The notes under the pieces are model-generated. The model searched no databases and was not told the DNA's origin. It worked only from the letters and a program-made list of their open reading frames with translations. The position numbers and the translations under genes were made by a program. A DNA stretch of 64,000 nucleotides from Macrolepiota albuminosa. Its lineage: Eukaryota > Basidiomycota > Agaricomycetes > Agaricales > Agaricaceae. How positions within the stretch are numbered: position 1 is the stretch's first letter; every line of letters starts with the position of its first letter. Positions 38,744 through 49,402 of the stretch are shown in pieces. The stretch spans positions 1-64,000 of the forward strand of contig JAMWFC010000076.1 of assembly GCA_027475525.1 (NCBI GenBank). Direction: 5' to 3'.

Positions 38744-40487
38744 ATGTTGCGTACGCCAAGCCATTCCCCGACGCCCCCACAAACCAACGAGGTCGCGCCC
38801 CTCATGGTCTGGGAAGCCCGGGACGCGCGGTACCGAGCCCGCCAAGACTGGAAGCGCGTGGCAGCGCTTGTGCAGCAACGTGAGTGGTTCCTGCGCCGCT
38901 CGCTTGTCGCTACTGACCTTCCTTTTTCAGAACAACACAACACCACTGCCCTGGAGGTGGGTCCCAGCCGGCTCCCAGAATCTGTTCCTGGGGCGGGTTC
39001 CAGTCATCCTGCGCCGACCTTCGCGCGCATGACTGTCCGTCCTCCCTGTCCGCAGCCCCCTTCCCGTCCTAGATTGCCCGCCCCCCGCTTTCGTCGTTCC
39101 GGGATGGGGATAGGGACCGTGTCGGAGGTCCCGGAGAGTCAACGCGTTGCATGGGCGGACGCAACGCAGGATCTGTTTGTGGAGGCCCTGGAAAGGCTCC
39201 GGGGTCTGCCTACCCATGCCTGGTGCGTGAACAACGGACCGGTGAGTCGTTTTCCTACCTCTGATCCCTTTTGCTGACTCCGGTGTAGTGCTTGCACTGT
39301 GCTCGTCGAGGCGTGCTTTGCGCGTTCGAAGTTCCAGGCCCCTCGTCCCGCCGGGACACGGCCGTGTGTGAGGCTTGCCGCCTCAACCATGAACGTTGTT
39401 CTGTGTCGGCGCTGTGGAGGGCGCGTTGTTTGTGTCGCCCGGGAACAGGGATGGCCGTTGGGGGAGGTTACCCGGAGGATGGGGGTAGAGGAGCGGGACT
39501 GGGTAGTGGAGCCGGTGGGGGAGGTGGTGGAGCCGGTAGGGGGGGTGCCCGCAGCACCCGCAGAGGCGCCCAGCGGGGGGTCGGGGGGTCGTCCGGGGCC
39601 AGCCCGTGGTGCTGATCACGCGCCGGGCTCCTCGGTCCGGCACTCAGGGGCAGGAGGGGCGCCTGGACAAGGGGAAGCGGCGGGCGTCGCCTAGTCCCTC
39701 CCCGGGCCCCTCCAAGAGGGCGCGTCTGCCCGTGCAGACCCCGTCCCCGGCCTCCCCAGCGCGCGTTTCCCTGGCGGTATTCTCCCCGCTGTCCGGGCGA
39801 CCCTTGAGCGCCGAGGTGAGGGAACTGCAGGCGCGTTTGGAGCAGGCGGACCGGGAGAGGGAGGAACGCGAGGAGGGGGCAAGGAAGGAGGCGGCGCTTT
39901 GGCGGGGGTTGGAAGAGGATCGCGAGGCGGCCCTCCGGGAGTTGGGGGAGGTGAGGGTGGCACGGGGGGAGGCCGAGGCCCGGCTGAAGCAGGGGGTTGG
40001 GCTCCCTGGGCAAGAACCCCCGGGGTTGGTCGAGGTTCTGCGCCGGGATGTGGTAATCGGGCGTATGGCCTTTCTCAGTGAGTGCTCCTTTTCTCGTGGT
40101 CGGGTCAGTACTGACATCCCCAGGCTGGGCTCGGGAGCATCGTCAGCTCCTGGACGGAGTGGCCGTGGCGCTTGCCTCCCTGCAAGAGGGACTCCAGTCG
40201 GAAGCGGGGAACCTCGGGGTGGAGCGGGGTCTGGACCTGTTGGGGAGGTTGGTGACTGCGCACCGCCGGAGGAACGTCCCGGCTCTGGAATCGTGGTTTG
40301 AGCGAGTTCTGGACGAGGGGGAGCCGCTCCCGTCCTGGGACCAACTGGCCGAGGAGGTGTGGCGGGGACACGATCCGGAGGAGTTCTGGACGAGGGGGAG
40401 CCGCTCCCGTCCTGGGACCAACTGGCCGAGGAGGTGTGGCGGGGACACGATCCGGAGGGGATGGGGGAAGAGTTCCGGGCTGGCTGA
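38744..40487 (+). CDS. Antisense accessory gene of the gypsy element: Cys-cluster/coiled-coil protein
   Basis: This gene runs opposite to gag-pol. Exon 1 is 38,744-38,879. An intron 38,880-38,930 (GTGAGT...TTTTTCAG) leads to exon 2 (38,931-39,241), and an intron 39,242-39,288 (GTGAGT...GTGTAG) to exon 3 at 39,289. Exon 3 encodes CLHCARRGVLC, then, after 15 residues, CEACRLNHERC: a CX2CX6CX15CX2CX6C array like a Zn2Cys6 cluster. A later exon (to 40,077) has KGKRRASPSP and PSKRAR, nuclear-signal-like, and a Glu/Arg/Ala-rich segment (LQARLEQADREREEREE) predicted to be coiled coil. An intron 40,078-40,123 (GTGAGT...CCCCAG) leads to the last exon, ending at 40,487. Frame changes at about 39,440-39,600 are not resolved. 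The 77-bp scar (40,304-40,457) breaks the last exon; without it the frame reaches the stop. Function unknown; nuclear DNA binding is an inference. Confidence 0.62.
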
Positions 40488-40846
40488 GGGGAGGGGAGGG
40501 TGGGGGTGATTCGGGGCCCCAGCTCTAGGGGCCCCCTTTTCTTGCTGTCGCCTAATTCGCGGTCTGTAGCTGTAGTATAGTGTATTTCTAAAAAAATGTA
40601 TATACTCGGTTGTCCCGAATCAGTGAGAAGTATGAGTAAGGGGGTGAAAAAACTGAACGAAACCGGAGGAACATCTTGCCCAGACTCCGGGACACTACTA
40701 CAAAAAGGTACTAAAAAAGGAGTAAGATTTAGAAAGGGAAAGTAGAAAGTATACATGGGAGTTGAATCCCTACTGAGCCCAGAGGCGGGGGTTACGCCCA
40801 CTACTGCCGTCTGTGAGTCCAGAAAGTATACATGGGAGTTGAATCC

Positions 40847-43800
40847 CTACTGAGCCCAGAGGCGGGGGTTACGCCCACTACTGCCGTCTGTGAGTCCCAC
40901 GCCCGGGAGGGTCGTTTCCTGGTGCCGTTGTTGAAAGTCCCGGAGTTTGTCGAGGGCGCCTTCGAGGTTTTGACACGGTTCCCAGATGTCGTCTTCCAGG
41001 CCGTATCCCTTCCATCGTACGAGGAAGTGGGGTCATCCACGAATGTTCCGGGAGTCGAGGATGTCTTCAACCTCATAGTGGTACTCGTCCTCGACCTCGA
41101 CTGGGGGAGGGGGCTCGGGCGTCGTTCGGAGAAGGGATCCGGGGGGTGCCGTTCCAGTAGGCAGACGTGGAATACCAGGTGCAGACCTTTTAGCCCCGGG
41201 GGAAGCTCGATCTTGTAGGCATGGGATGAGACCTTCTTCAATATTTTGAACGGGCCGAGGCGCTTGTGATCGAGTTTTGGGGAGGGCCCTTGTAGGCATG
41301 GGATGAGACCTTCTTCAATATTTTGAACGGGCCGAGGCGCTTGTGATCGAGTTTTGGGGAGGGCCGGCAGGTGCGGAGGTGGCGTCGATCTAACCATACC
41401 TTTGCCCCGGGGGTCCAGTCGGGGGTGTCTTCCCATTTCCGGTCGGCGTGTTTCGCATAGGTCTGGTTCGCGGTGTTGATCTCTTCTCGAAGAAACTCGT
41501 GAAGGGATTGGAGATCCCGGGCGACCTCGTGGGCGGCGTGCAACGGGATGTCCCGGAGCAAGAGTGTCAGTCGAGGGTGGTATCCCTTGTTGGCGAAAAA
41601 GGGCGATACCCCGGTGGCAGAGTGCAGCGTGTTGTTGTAAGTGAATTCGGCCAGGGGGAGCTCGGCGCGCTAGTCGTCCTGCAAGTAGTTGACGTACAGT
41701 CGGAGGTACTGCTTGAGAGACTGGTTGCCAGGGGGAGCTCGGCGCGCTAGTCGTCCTGCAAGTAGTTGACGTACAGTCGGAGGTACTGCTTGAGAGACTG
41801 GTTGACCCTTTCGGTTTGGCCGTCGGTTTCGGGGTGGTAGGCGGTAGAGAGGTTAGGAGGTACTGCTTGAGAGACTGGTTGACCCTTTCGGTTTGGCCGT
41901 CGGTTTCGGGGTGGTAGGCGGTAGAGAGGTTAGTTTTTACTTCAAGTGCCTTACACAGGGAAGTCCAAAACTTGGACATGAAGAGGGGGCCACGGTCGGA
42001 GACGATGTCGTCCGGGAGTCCATGTTTGGCAAAGACGTGCTCGAGGAACAGCCGGGCGAAGTCCGGGGCGGTATCCGTGGTGTGGCAGGGTAGGAAGATG
42101 CCCTGTTTGGTTAGCCTGCACACAACGACGAGAATGGCATTGAACCCTTCAGACTCCGGGAGTTCGACGATGTGGTCCAGGGATATGGAGGACCAGGGGC
42201 ATCGTCCGACTGGCAGGGGTTTCAGGAGTCCGTATGGTCGGTGTTGGGGGACCTTGGCCCGGAGGCAGGGTTCACATGATGTCCGACTGGCAGGGGTTTC
42301 AGGAGTCCGTATGGTCGGTGTTGGGGGACCTTGGCCCGGAGGCAGGGTTCACATGATCGAATGTAGCGAGTCACGTCCTTTTTCAACCCTGGCCAAAAGT
42401 AAGTCTGGAAGATCAGCTGGAGAGTCTTACGTATCCCAGGGTGTCCCCGGAGCTTGTGGTCGTAGTGTTGACGGAGGACGTTGTAGCGGAGTCGGGCGTG
42501 ATTCGGGATGTAGATGCGGCCATCCTGGAGGAGGAGTTTTTCGTCGGGGGACAGGGAGAAGACGGGGTCCCGGTCGGTCCTGTCGGGGGGTTGTGGGGCG
42601 TGGTCGGTGAAGTACTTGTCCCGGGGGCGCGGCGGATCTGGCTCAGGGTTCCTTCGTTGTTTAAGATCAGTACGGCATTCAGATGTTCGGGAGGGATCAC
42701 CATGCGATGATTGAACGCATTGCGTTCCGCCTCGAATGACTTCTTGGTATAGACATCCGGTTGACGGGTGAGGGTGTCGGGTTTAGCTCCGAGTCGTCCC
42801 GGGCGGTACTGGATCGTGAAGTTGTATTCTGAGAGCACCTCGGACCATCGGGCCTGCCGTTGACTAAGCTGTTTGGTCGTGGTGAAGTACTGCAGGTTGT
42901 TGTGATCCGAGTAGACCTGAATCCGGTGCTGGGCTCCCTCAAGGTAGGCTCGCCATTGCTTGAAGGCTTCGACGATGGTGAGGAGTTCCTTGTCATAGAT
43001 GTCGTAGTTGAGCTCAGCGTCGATCATGGACCGGGTGTAGAAGGCCACTGGCTGGGGCTCCCCTCCGTCAGGTTCCATCTGCAAGAGAATCCCGGCGATG
43101 GCGTAGTTGGAGGCGTCGCATTCCAGGATAATTGGGAGGGTCGGGTCGTAGTGCCGGAGTACAGGGGTGGTCGTGAAAGCCTCCTTGAGCAGGTTAAAGA
43201 CACTCTGGCACTTACTGTCCCAGTTTCAGGCGACGTCCTTGCGTGTGAGCCGGTTGAGGGGTTTTGTGATACTGGAGTAGTTATCTATGAACCTCCGGTA
43301 GAAGTTAGCAAAACCCAAGAAAGACTGTACTTTCTTGACGTTCCGGGGTTGCGGCCAGTTGACGATGGCCTCGACCTTGTGGGGGTCCATGCGAACACCG
43401 TTCAGGGATACGATGACGCTAAGATACTCAACCTCTTCCGTATAGAATGAACACTTCTCGGGCTTGGCATGGAGGTTGTGCTCCCGGAGGCGTTCGAGGA
43501 CTTGCCGGACATGCTTCTGGTGGTCTTCCGGTGAGTCGGAATAAATGAGGATGTCGTCCAGGTAGACGATCACAGGACTTGCCGGACATGCTTCTGGTGG
43601 TCTTCCGGTGAGTCGGAATAAATGAGGATGTCGTCCAGGTAGACGATCACGAAGACATCGCTCATGTCGTGGAAGATGTCGTTCATGAAGTATTGGAACG
43701 TGGCGGGGAGTTAGTCATTCCGAAAGGCATTACAAGGTACTCAAACAGACCATACCGCGTGCAGAACGCGGTTTTCCACTCGTGTCCCGGGGCGATGCGG

Positions 43801-45638
43801 ACATTGTTGTAACCGGAGCGGAGGTTGATCTTCGTGTAAACCTTGGCACTGTGGAGTCGATTGACCAGATCGCCGATGAGCGGGAGCGAGTAGCGGTTCT
43901 TCTTGGTGATCTTATTGAGTCCTCGATAGTTGACGCAGAGTCGGAGCGAGCCATCCTTCTTCTTGGCGAATAGGACCGGGGCTCCGGCGGCAGAGGCGGA
44001 GGGTCGGATGAATCTCTTACCGAGCATTTCGTCGAGGTAGTCCTTGAGGGCCCGGAGTTTGACCTCTGACATGTTGTATACCTTGCCAAAAGAGGGATTG
44101 GCTCCTTCCTCGAGGTTGATGGTGTGATCATAGGGGCGGTGAGGGGGGATCTCCTTGGCGTCTCCTTCGGAGAATACGTCAGCGAACTCGTGATACTCCG
44201 GGAGAACTACTCCTCGGAGGATTTGCTCCTCGGTTTTCTTTTCTGGGGGAATAGCGTCCCCTCATAGGTGTTCTTCCGGGAGAGAGGGCGAGGTGTGTAG
44301 CTGAAACGTGGGAGTTCCGTCCCTCATGAGGCGGGCGAAGGGGGCGGCCCCGATGATCCTAATGTCGAGTGCGCTCGGGTCGGTCGGGGTCACGGAAGGA
44401 TCGGCCAGAGCGGGTGTGACGCGTGTCTGAGACCGGCAAAGGTAGTTCGGCCCTTTGTACTTGTTCCAAGGAATGTTTGGGGGTCGATCGGGGGCCTTGC
44501 GGTCTCGGACGGGCGTGGGTGGTGCATGCATGGGGGGCGCGGCAGTCGTCCCGGGGGTGTCAGGCGTTGGGTCGTTTCCTAGGGCCCGGAGGTGCACGGC
44601 GGTCGAGGGGTGGTCTTCGGGTCCCGGAAAGGTTATGGTGAGTGTCCTCCAATCAATGTCGGGGTTCGTGTCACGCAGCCAGAGTAGTCCCAGCACCATC
44701 GGGGTTGATTCATGAAGTCGCGTGACCAGGAAGTCGGAGGTGAACTCGTAGTTGTTGTCCAGAGTCACGCGTCCCGAGTGAGACCTCTGGATGGGGCCGG
44801 AGGAGGAGGGGGTGCCATCGAGGCGTTGCAGGTGGAGGGGCTGGTCAAGGGAGTCGTGGGGGAGGTCGAGAGCGTTGCTGATGAAAACTCCGGTGGCTCC
44901 GCTGTCGATGAGGGCCGATACTGGTCCCAGGGTGCCATCCAGCCTGGCATTGATGACAAAGGATTGGGACGAATGGGACTGGAGTCCGGGGGGTGGTGGG
45001 GGCCCGTCCTTTGGGGTAGGGTCCGGGGAGTGGGGGATGTCGAAGGGGAGTTGCTGGTCGTCGGGCGTCGGGTCCTGGGTCAGGCGAAGGGTAAGATGTC
45101 GCCAATCGATGCGGGGATTGGTGTCTCGGAGCCACGGGAGCCCTAGGACCAGGGGTGCGGAAGGGTGGAGTTTGGTTATCAACATCCGAAAGGTGTGAGT
45201 CTGTCCGTTGGCGAAAGTAACGGGCATACGCACAAAATGAGTGATGTCCCCCGCCGTAGAGGCGTCTCCGTCAAAGAGGCAGAGCCGTACCGGGACCGGG
45301 AGTCGCTGGGCGGGTTCCGGGGCGAGGGTAGACCATGCTTCATCGATGAAGTTGTCGGTGGCGCCACTGTCGACGAGGGTGTTGAGGGGAGTTCCGGAGG
45401 GGGTGAGGTGGGTTTTGAGGAGGAGGGAGTGCGAAGAGTGGGAGGGTAGATAAGCCGTGAGGGTGTCCTGTATGAGTGTCGTAGAGCGAAGATGTGAGAC
45501 CGGGGCGGAGAAGACGTCGGGGTCGATTCCGCGATTTAGGGCGTCTTCCGGGTCTAAATCGCCGGGTCGTTTTCCGAATACTCGTAGGTGGCGTCCTCCC
45601 CTTCGAAGGTCCAGGTGGCACGTCCCATGACCTGTCAT
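40847..45638 (-). pseudogene. Gypsy pol polyprotein (PR-RT-RH-INT-chromodomain), interrupted
   Basis: The ATG at 45,638 overlaps the gag stop (ATGA). In order on the minus strand: two aspartic protease-like repeats (LVDSGATDNFID near 45.35 kb and LIDSGATGVFI near 44.9 kb); RT with [10 protein letters not shown] near 43.6 kb; RNase H with ECDASNYAIAGILLQ; a zinc-binding HHCC region (GHPGIRKTLQLIF, CEPC); integrase with LDHIVELP, VSDRGPLF and [10 protein letters not shown] (D, D, E); and a chromodomain ([16 protein letters not shown] ... [11 protein letters not shown] ... WEP). Trp codons before NWD (near 43,229), in QDD-RAELP (near 41,670) and in the chromodomain (near 41,035) are stops. A one-base shift lies near 43,712, and 77-bp duplications break the frame at several further points. 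Confidence 0.85.
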
Positions 45639-48493
45639 TTGGGGCACTCGGAGATGAAATGGTCTTTCTCACCACAGAGTATGCAGACACCCTCCCTTCT
45701 CCGTCGTTCCTGCACATCCGTCGGGACTTCGATCCAGGGCCGTCCCTTCTCTTGAAGCTGGTTGGCCCGGAGGGCCTCTTCGTCCCGTTCGTTGTTGAAG
45801 TCGAAGTCTTTGGGGTCTTCTGGGGGTTCCTCGGAGCTTGGCGCGTTGCCCGGGTCATGGGCGGCCACAGCGGCGTTGAGTTGGGCCTGGGGGTGGGCGC
45901 CGCTGCCGGAGTTAGCATTGGGCGGGCCGCGACTCACCGGGGGTCGGCCGCCAGGGAACGCGGGGGGACCGGGGTTCCGACCTTGGGGGTTGGGGGCTTC
46001 GCCGGAGGGCCAAGGGGGTCCTCCTCTAGGGTTCCAGGGGGGTCAGGAATTCGAATACTCGCTGCGGTCTTCCCAGTAGCGTTGGTCGCCAAGGGGGGCC
46101 TCCTCTAGGTTCCAGGGGGTCAGGAATTCGAATACTCGCTGCGGTCTTCCCAGTAGCGTTGGTCGATCTGCATGACGAGGGCCTTGTATCTGTCGTAGGA
46201 GGGTTGTTTCGGGGCGAGTCGGAGGACGTCCTTGATGCGTTGTGGCAGGGCGCGGCGGAGGGCGTACCGGAGGGCGCTGTAGTTCCAACCTGTTTCGTAA
46301 GCTTCCTTCTCAAAACGTACAATAAAGGTGGTGAAACGTTCTTCCGAGCGCATCCGGAGGTTGAAGAGGTTGTCCTCGGCCTCGGCCACGGTGTTGTAGA
46401 TTCCGAACTTCCCGGAGAACTCGTCGACAAAGGCCTGCCAGCGAGTGAGTGCTGGGTTGTTGGGGTTGAACTGGATGAGGGCTGTGTAGTGATCGAAGGC
46501 GATCCCCTGGAGGTACGATGCGGCAAAGGCTACCCGGAAGCTGTCAACCTGAAACGTGAGCGGCTTTGCCTAAAATGTATTGAGACACTGGGTGAGGAAG
46601 GTACGCCATTTTCGGGGGTCCCAGCCCGTGAAAGCGTCGGGCTTTTGAATGTCCAGTCGTCCTTCGCGGGCGAGGGCGTTGCGAGCATCGTCCGGTCTGG
46701 CAGCGTTGCGGGGAGGGGGGCCGGCATTGTAATAGTAGTAGTAGTGATTACCCCCCCCTCCTTGAGGAGGAAAAGCACCAAGGGCGGGACCCCACCCGCC
46801 TGGAGGGCCTCCTCCGGGTGGCTCACCTGGGGGTCCACTTGAGGAGGAAAAGCACCAAGGGCGGGACCCCACCCGCCTGGAGGGCCTCCTCCGGGTGGCT
46901 CACCTGGGGGTCCATGCCCGGGGGGTCCGTTATCCCAGGGGGGTTCGTTCCTGCCAGAGAGAGGCCCGGGTCTCCACGCAGGGGGTGGCGGAGGTGGTGG
47001 CCCTGGGGGTCGTCCTCGAGGTTTGGCTGGGGGTGGCGGAGGTGGTCGGGGAGGGTTCAGCGGTGTCGGGTCGGGCAGAGGGGGGTCGGGTGCTGGGTTG
47101 CGCAAGGAACATTCAACCTGGGAGGGTCGTGCTTGTATCGGGGGTCGCGGGGGGTTTCGTAGGTCGAAGTGGGGTGGCGGATCGCGGCGGAAGTTGCGTT
47201 CTGGAGGGACCGGGGCTGACGTAGGGGGTGATACTGGGACGGGTGCGGGCGCGGGGCGTGGTTCGTTGTTGCCACGCGTGAGCTCGTCGATGTAGCACAG
47301 CGTGTTGTCCGTGCTAGGGGTGTCCGCGCAGGGTCTACCGGGGTTCGCCGGGGCCGGGGATCGGGCGTTGTCTGTTCGCGGGAGGGGTTCCAGGGGTCTT
47401 TGGGGCTGTCCCCAGGTCTCGAAGGTACTAGGAACGGAGTTAGCCCTGCGGCGAGTTGACAAGCCTACCGTGCGGGCAGCGGGTTGATCAAAGAGGCCCC
47501 CGGTTGGATTGAGGAACCGCAATATGGCTGAGGCGTTTTGTCGCTCTTCCCATTGTCGTTGTTCCAGAGAGGGGTTCGCGGGGGCTGTCGGGGCTGCCGG
47601 GGTCGGCTCTGGGGGTTCCCGTCGAACGTGAATCGAGCGACCTGGGTCCGCGGGGTCGTTGAGGGGTCAAGGGGAGGGGGACGCGTGGACTTTGTCGAGC
47701 AGCTGCTGCAATTCTTCTCAGAAGATCGTATTGCGCCTATACTTTACCATAGTTTGCTCCGGGAGTTCTCCTCGCGTGAGGCGGTCCCCGAACTCGACCA
47801 AGCAATGAGCCCATTCCTCCGGAGTGCCTTCGAAGTCGTCGTGCCCAAATTCCGTGAGCAGCGCCCTTGTCCGTTGAGCGAAGTCCTCCGGCGTAATCCT
47901 GAGTGAGCGGAGTACTTTGTCCTGTTGCCATTCATATTCCTCGAGGCGTCGTCGTCCCATTGGCAAGGGAGGGGTTCGAGCGGGTGGAGCGGCGGCCGGG
48001 TAGTGATGAGGGGGGTAGTCGAGGTAGGGGGGTCCTCGGGGTTCTCGGGGCTGGGGAACGGGGCGCTGGTAGCCGTAGTAGGGGGTGAGTGCAAAGGGGC
48101 CCTCGCTGGGGAGGATCGGGCGAGGTCCACTGGGTACTGGTGGGGTCTCCGGCAGGCCCTCGGGGATGCTCCAGTACGAGGGGACCTCCACGGGTCGTGC
48201 CATGGCTAAGTTGGGCGGAGGGGCCCAGCTGGCTGAGGGCCCCAGATCATAGAGGGATGGGTCGGGGGCCCAGTTGCCATGGCTAAGTTGGGCGGAGGGG
48301 CCCAGCTGGCTGAGGGCCCCAGATCATAGAGGGATGGGTCGGGGGCCCAGTAACGGTGGAGGTACGGAGGTTTGTACAGGAGGGGTGGGTAGACGGGGCG
48401 GGGGGTTTGTGTGGAGTAATGCTCGGATACCGGGTGGCCGTAGGGGTCGGTCTGGTAGCCTGTGGGGTAGTAAGTGTGAGTATACGTAGCCAT
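45635..48493 (-). pseudogene. Gypsy gag, interrupted
   Basis: Starts at an ATG at 48,493 (MATYTHTYYPTGY). It has a Pro/Tyr-rich N-terminus, a helical region (LRITPEDFAQRTRALLTEFG), a long Pro/Gly-rich linker (47.3-46.7 kb), a capsid-like helical part (AEDNLFNLRMRSEERFTTFI) and a zinc knuckle CILCGEKDHFISEC just before the stop. 77-bp duplications at 48,199-48,352 and 46,761-46,914, and an imperfect one around 46,006-46,165, shift the frame. With single copies the segments join more naturally. The protein would form the particle and bind element RNA. Confidence 0.75.
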
Positions 48494-48526
48494 CAAGAAC
48501 GGTGTAAGGAGGGAGTTTTGATATTA

Positions 48527-49277
48527 TGTCAGGTTCCGCTGAGTTGGGGGCCTTCCGGGAAAGCAATCGCCCTTACAATGCGGACTTGACCCACGGATAC
48601 TCGGGTGTCTGGAACTCCGGGGCTAGGACTCCGGGATTCAAGACGTGGACAGGGAAATCCTGGAAGAGGGGACTTAGTCCGGGAGTTTTGGGTGGTGGGT
48701 AACGGGGGAGTTCGGTGGGGGTCGAGTCGTGAACTGGAGGTTCTAAGACGGGACCAAGTTAGTAAGTTAAAGTCGCAGAGTGCATACCAGTCTTAGAGCA
48801 CGCGATTATCCAAGCGTGCCAGTCAAGCGTGCCAGTCAATGCGTACCAGTCAAATAGAGGGCACGCAACAATCCAAGTAAAGCAAAGTAACAGTGTATGT
48901 AATATCAAGACTGGCGAATACAACAGGGAGCTATGCTATAAGTACTACGGGACCAGGTCTCGGAGTTCTGGGGTGTCTGGGATGGGTTCCGGGGGTCATT
49001 GAGTAGCGGCAGGGGCTGTATACCGGGATTGCGCGTGTGGGGCACGCGATCAATTGGCATGGAGGGAGCCGTGATGCGTGATGCGTGATGGCCGGGAACA
49101 AGTCGCGTGATCCGATCGCTGATCGGGGCCGGTGGCAGCTGATGGCGGTCCTTGATGCGCGTGATGGCGGTGTCGGCGGTCGTGTCGGCGGGGCGTGTCC
49201 TGTGGGGTCGGAGGGAGGGTCCCGGATGGTGTTCTGGGGGTGTCCCGGAGTGGGCCCGGAGGGGAGGGGTCATGACA
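48527..49277 (-). repeat. 5' LTR of the gypsy element
   Basis: 751 bp, TGTCAGG...CATGACA, carrying the promoter for gag-pol on the minus strand. It is followed on its right by the ATTAT target duplication. No clear tRNA-complementary primer site was seen next to it (minus strand TAATATCAAAACTCCC). Confidence 0.85.
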
Positions 49278-49402
49278 ATTATAAAGCCAAGATGTAGTTG
49301 TATGTCATGTGATTTTCTACAATTTATTGCTTATGTAATTGTTGTACACCATGTAAATCTTTCCAAAAGGGCCAAATATCGAAGCAGTTTTTTAAGCCAG
49401 TG

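Larger units (their letters stand above)
37788..49277 (-). mobile_element. Ty3/gypsy chromodomain LTR retrotransposon
   Basis: Two LTRs (TGTCAG...TGACA) bound an element flanked by a perfect 5-bp duplication ATTAT (37,783-37,787 and 49,278-49,282). Coding runs on the minus strand: gag (48,493-45,635), then pol with protease, RT, RNase H, integrase and C-terminal chromodomain (45,638-40,847). A polypurine tract adjoins the 3' LTR. An extra gene in the opposite direction lies between pol and the 3' LTR. The element is GC-rich, unlike its AT-rich surroundings. Several stops, frameshifts and at least ten 77-bp duplications interrupt the frames, and the LTRs differ by many transitions, so this copy is not fully active. 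Confidence 0.88.
36198..49402 (+). mobile_element. Tc1/mariner element, split by a nested gypsy element
   Basis: The left terminus (TACTGGCTCAAAAAACTGC, 36,198 on) and right terminus (GCAGTTTTTTAAGCCAGTG, ending 49,402) are inverted and flanked by TA (36,196-36,197 and 49,403-49,404), the Tc1/mariner target. Each terminal repeat is about 225 bp. The right one is interrupted between 37,787 and 49,278 by the LTR element. Without the insertion the Tc1 element is about 1.7 kb, normal for the family. The transposase is broken (separate entry). Confidence 0.8.

Noticed and set aside
39468..40801. Long minus-strand frames (up to 385 codons) opposite the antisense gene
   Set aside because: They are Pro/Arg/Ser-rich shadows of very GC-rich DNA, lack motifs, and include a 77-bp duplication. 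The plus strand has spliced exons with cysteine motifs.
44423..47300. Long plus-strand frames over the gypsy gag-pol (for example 46,159-46,842)
   Set aside because: Gly/Val/Arg-rich antisense shadows of pol and gag, which carry clear motifs on the minus strand.
33636..48352. 77-bp tandem repeats as biological minisatellites or iterons
   Set aside because: Units are unrelated in sequence, always exactly two copies and always 77 bp. They break frames and make LTR lengths unequal, so an assembly origin is much more likely.
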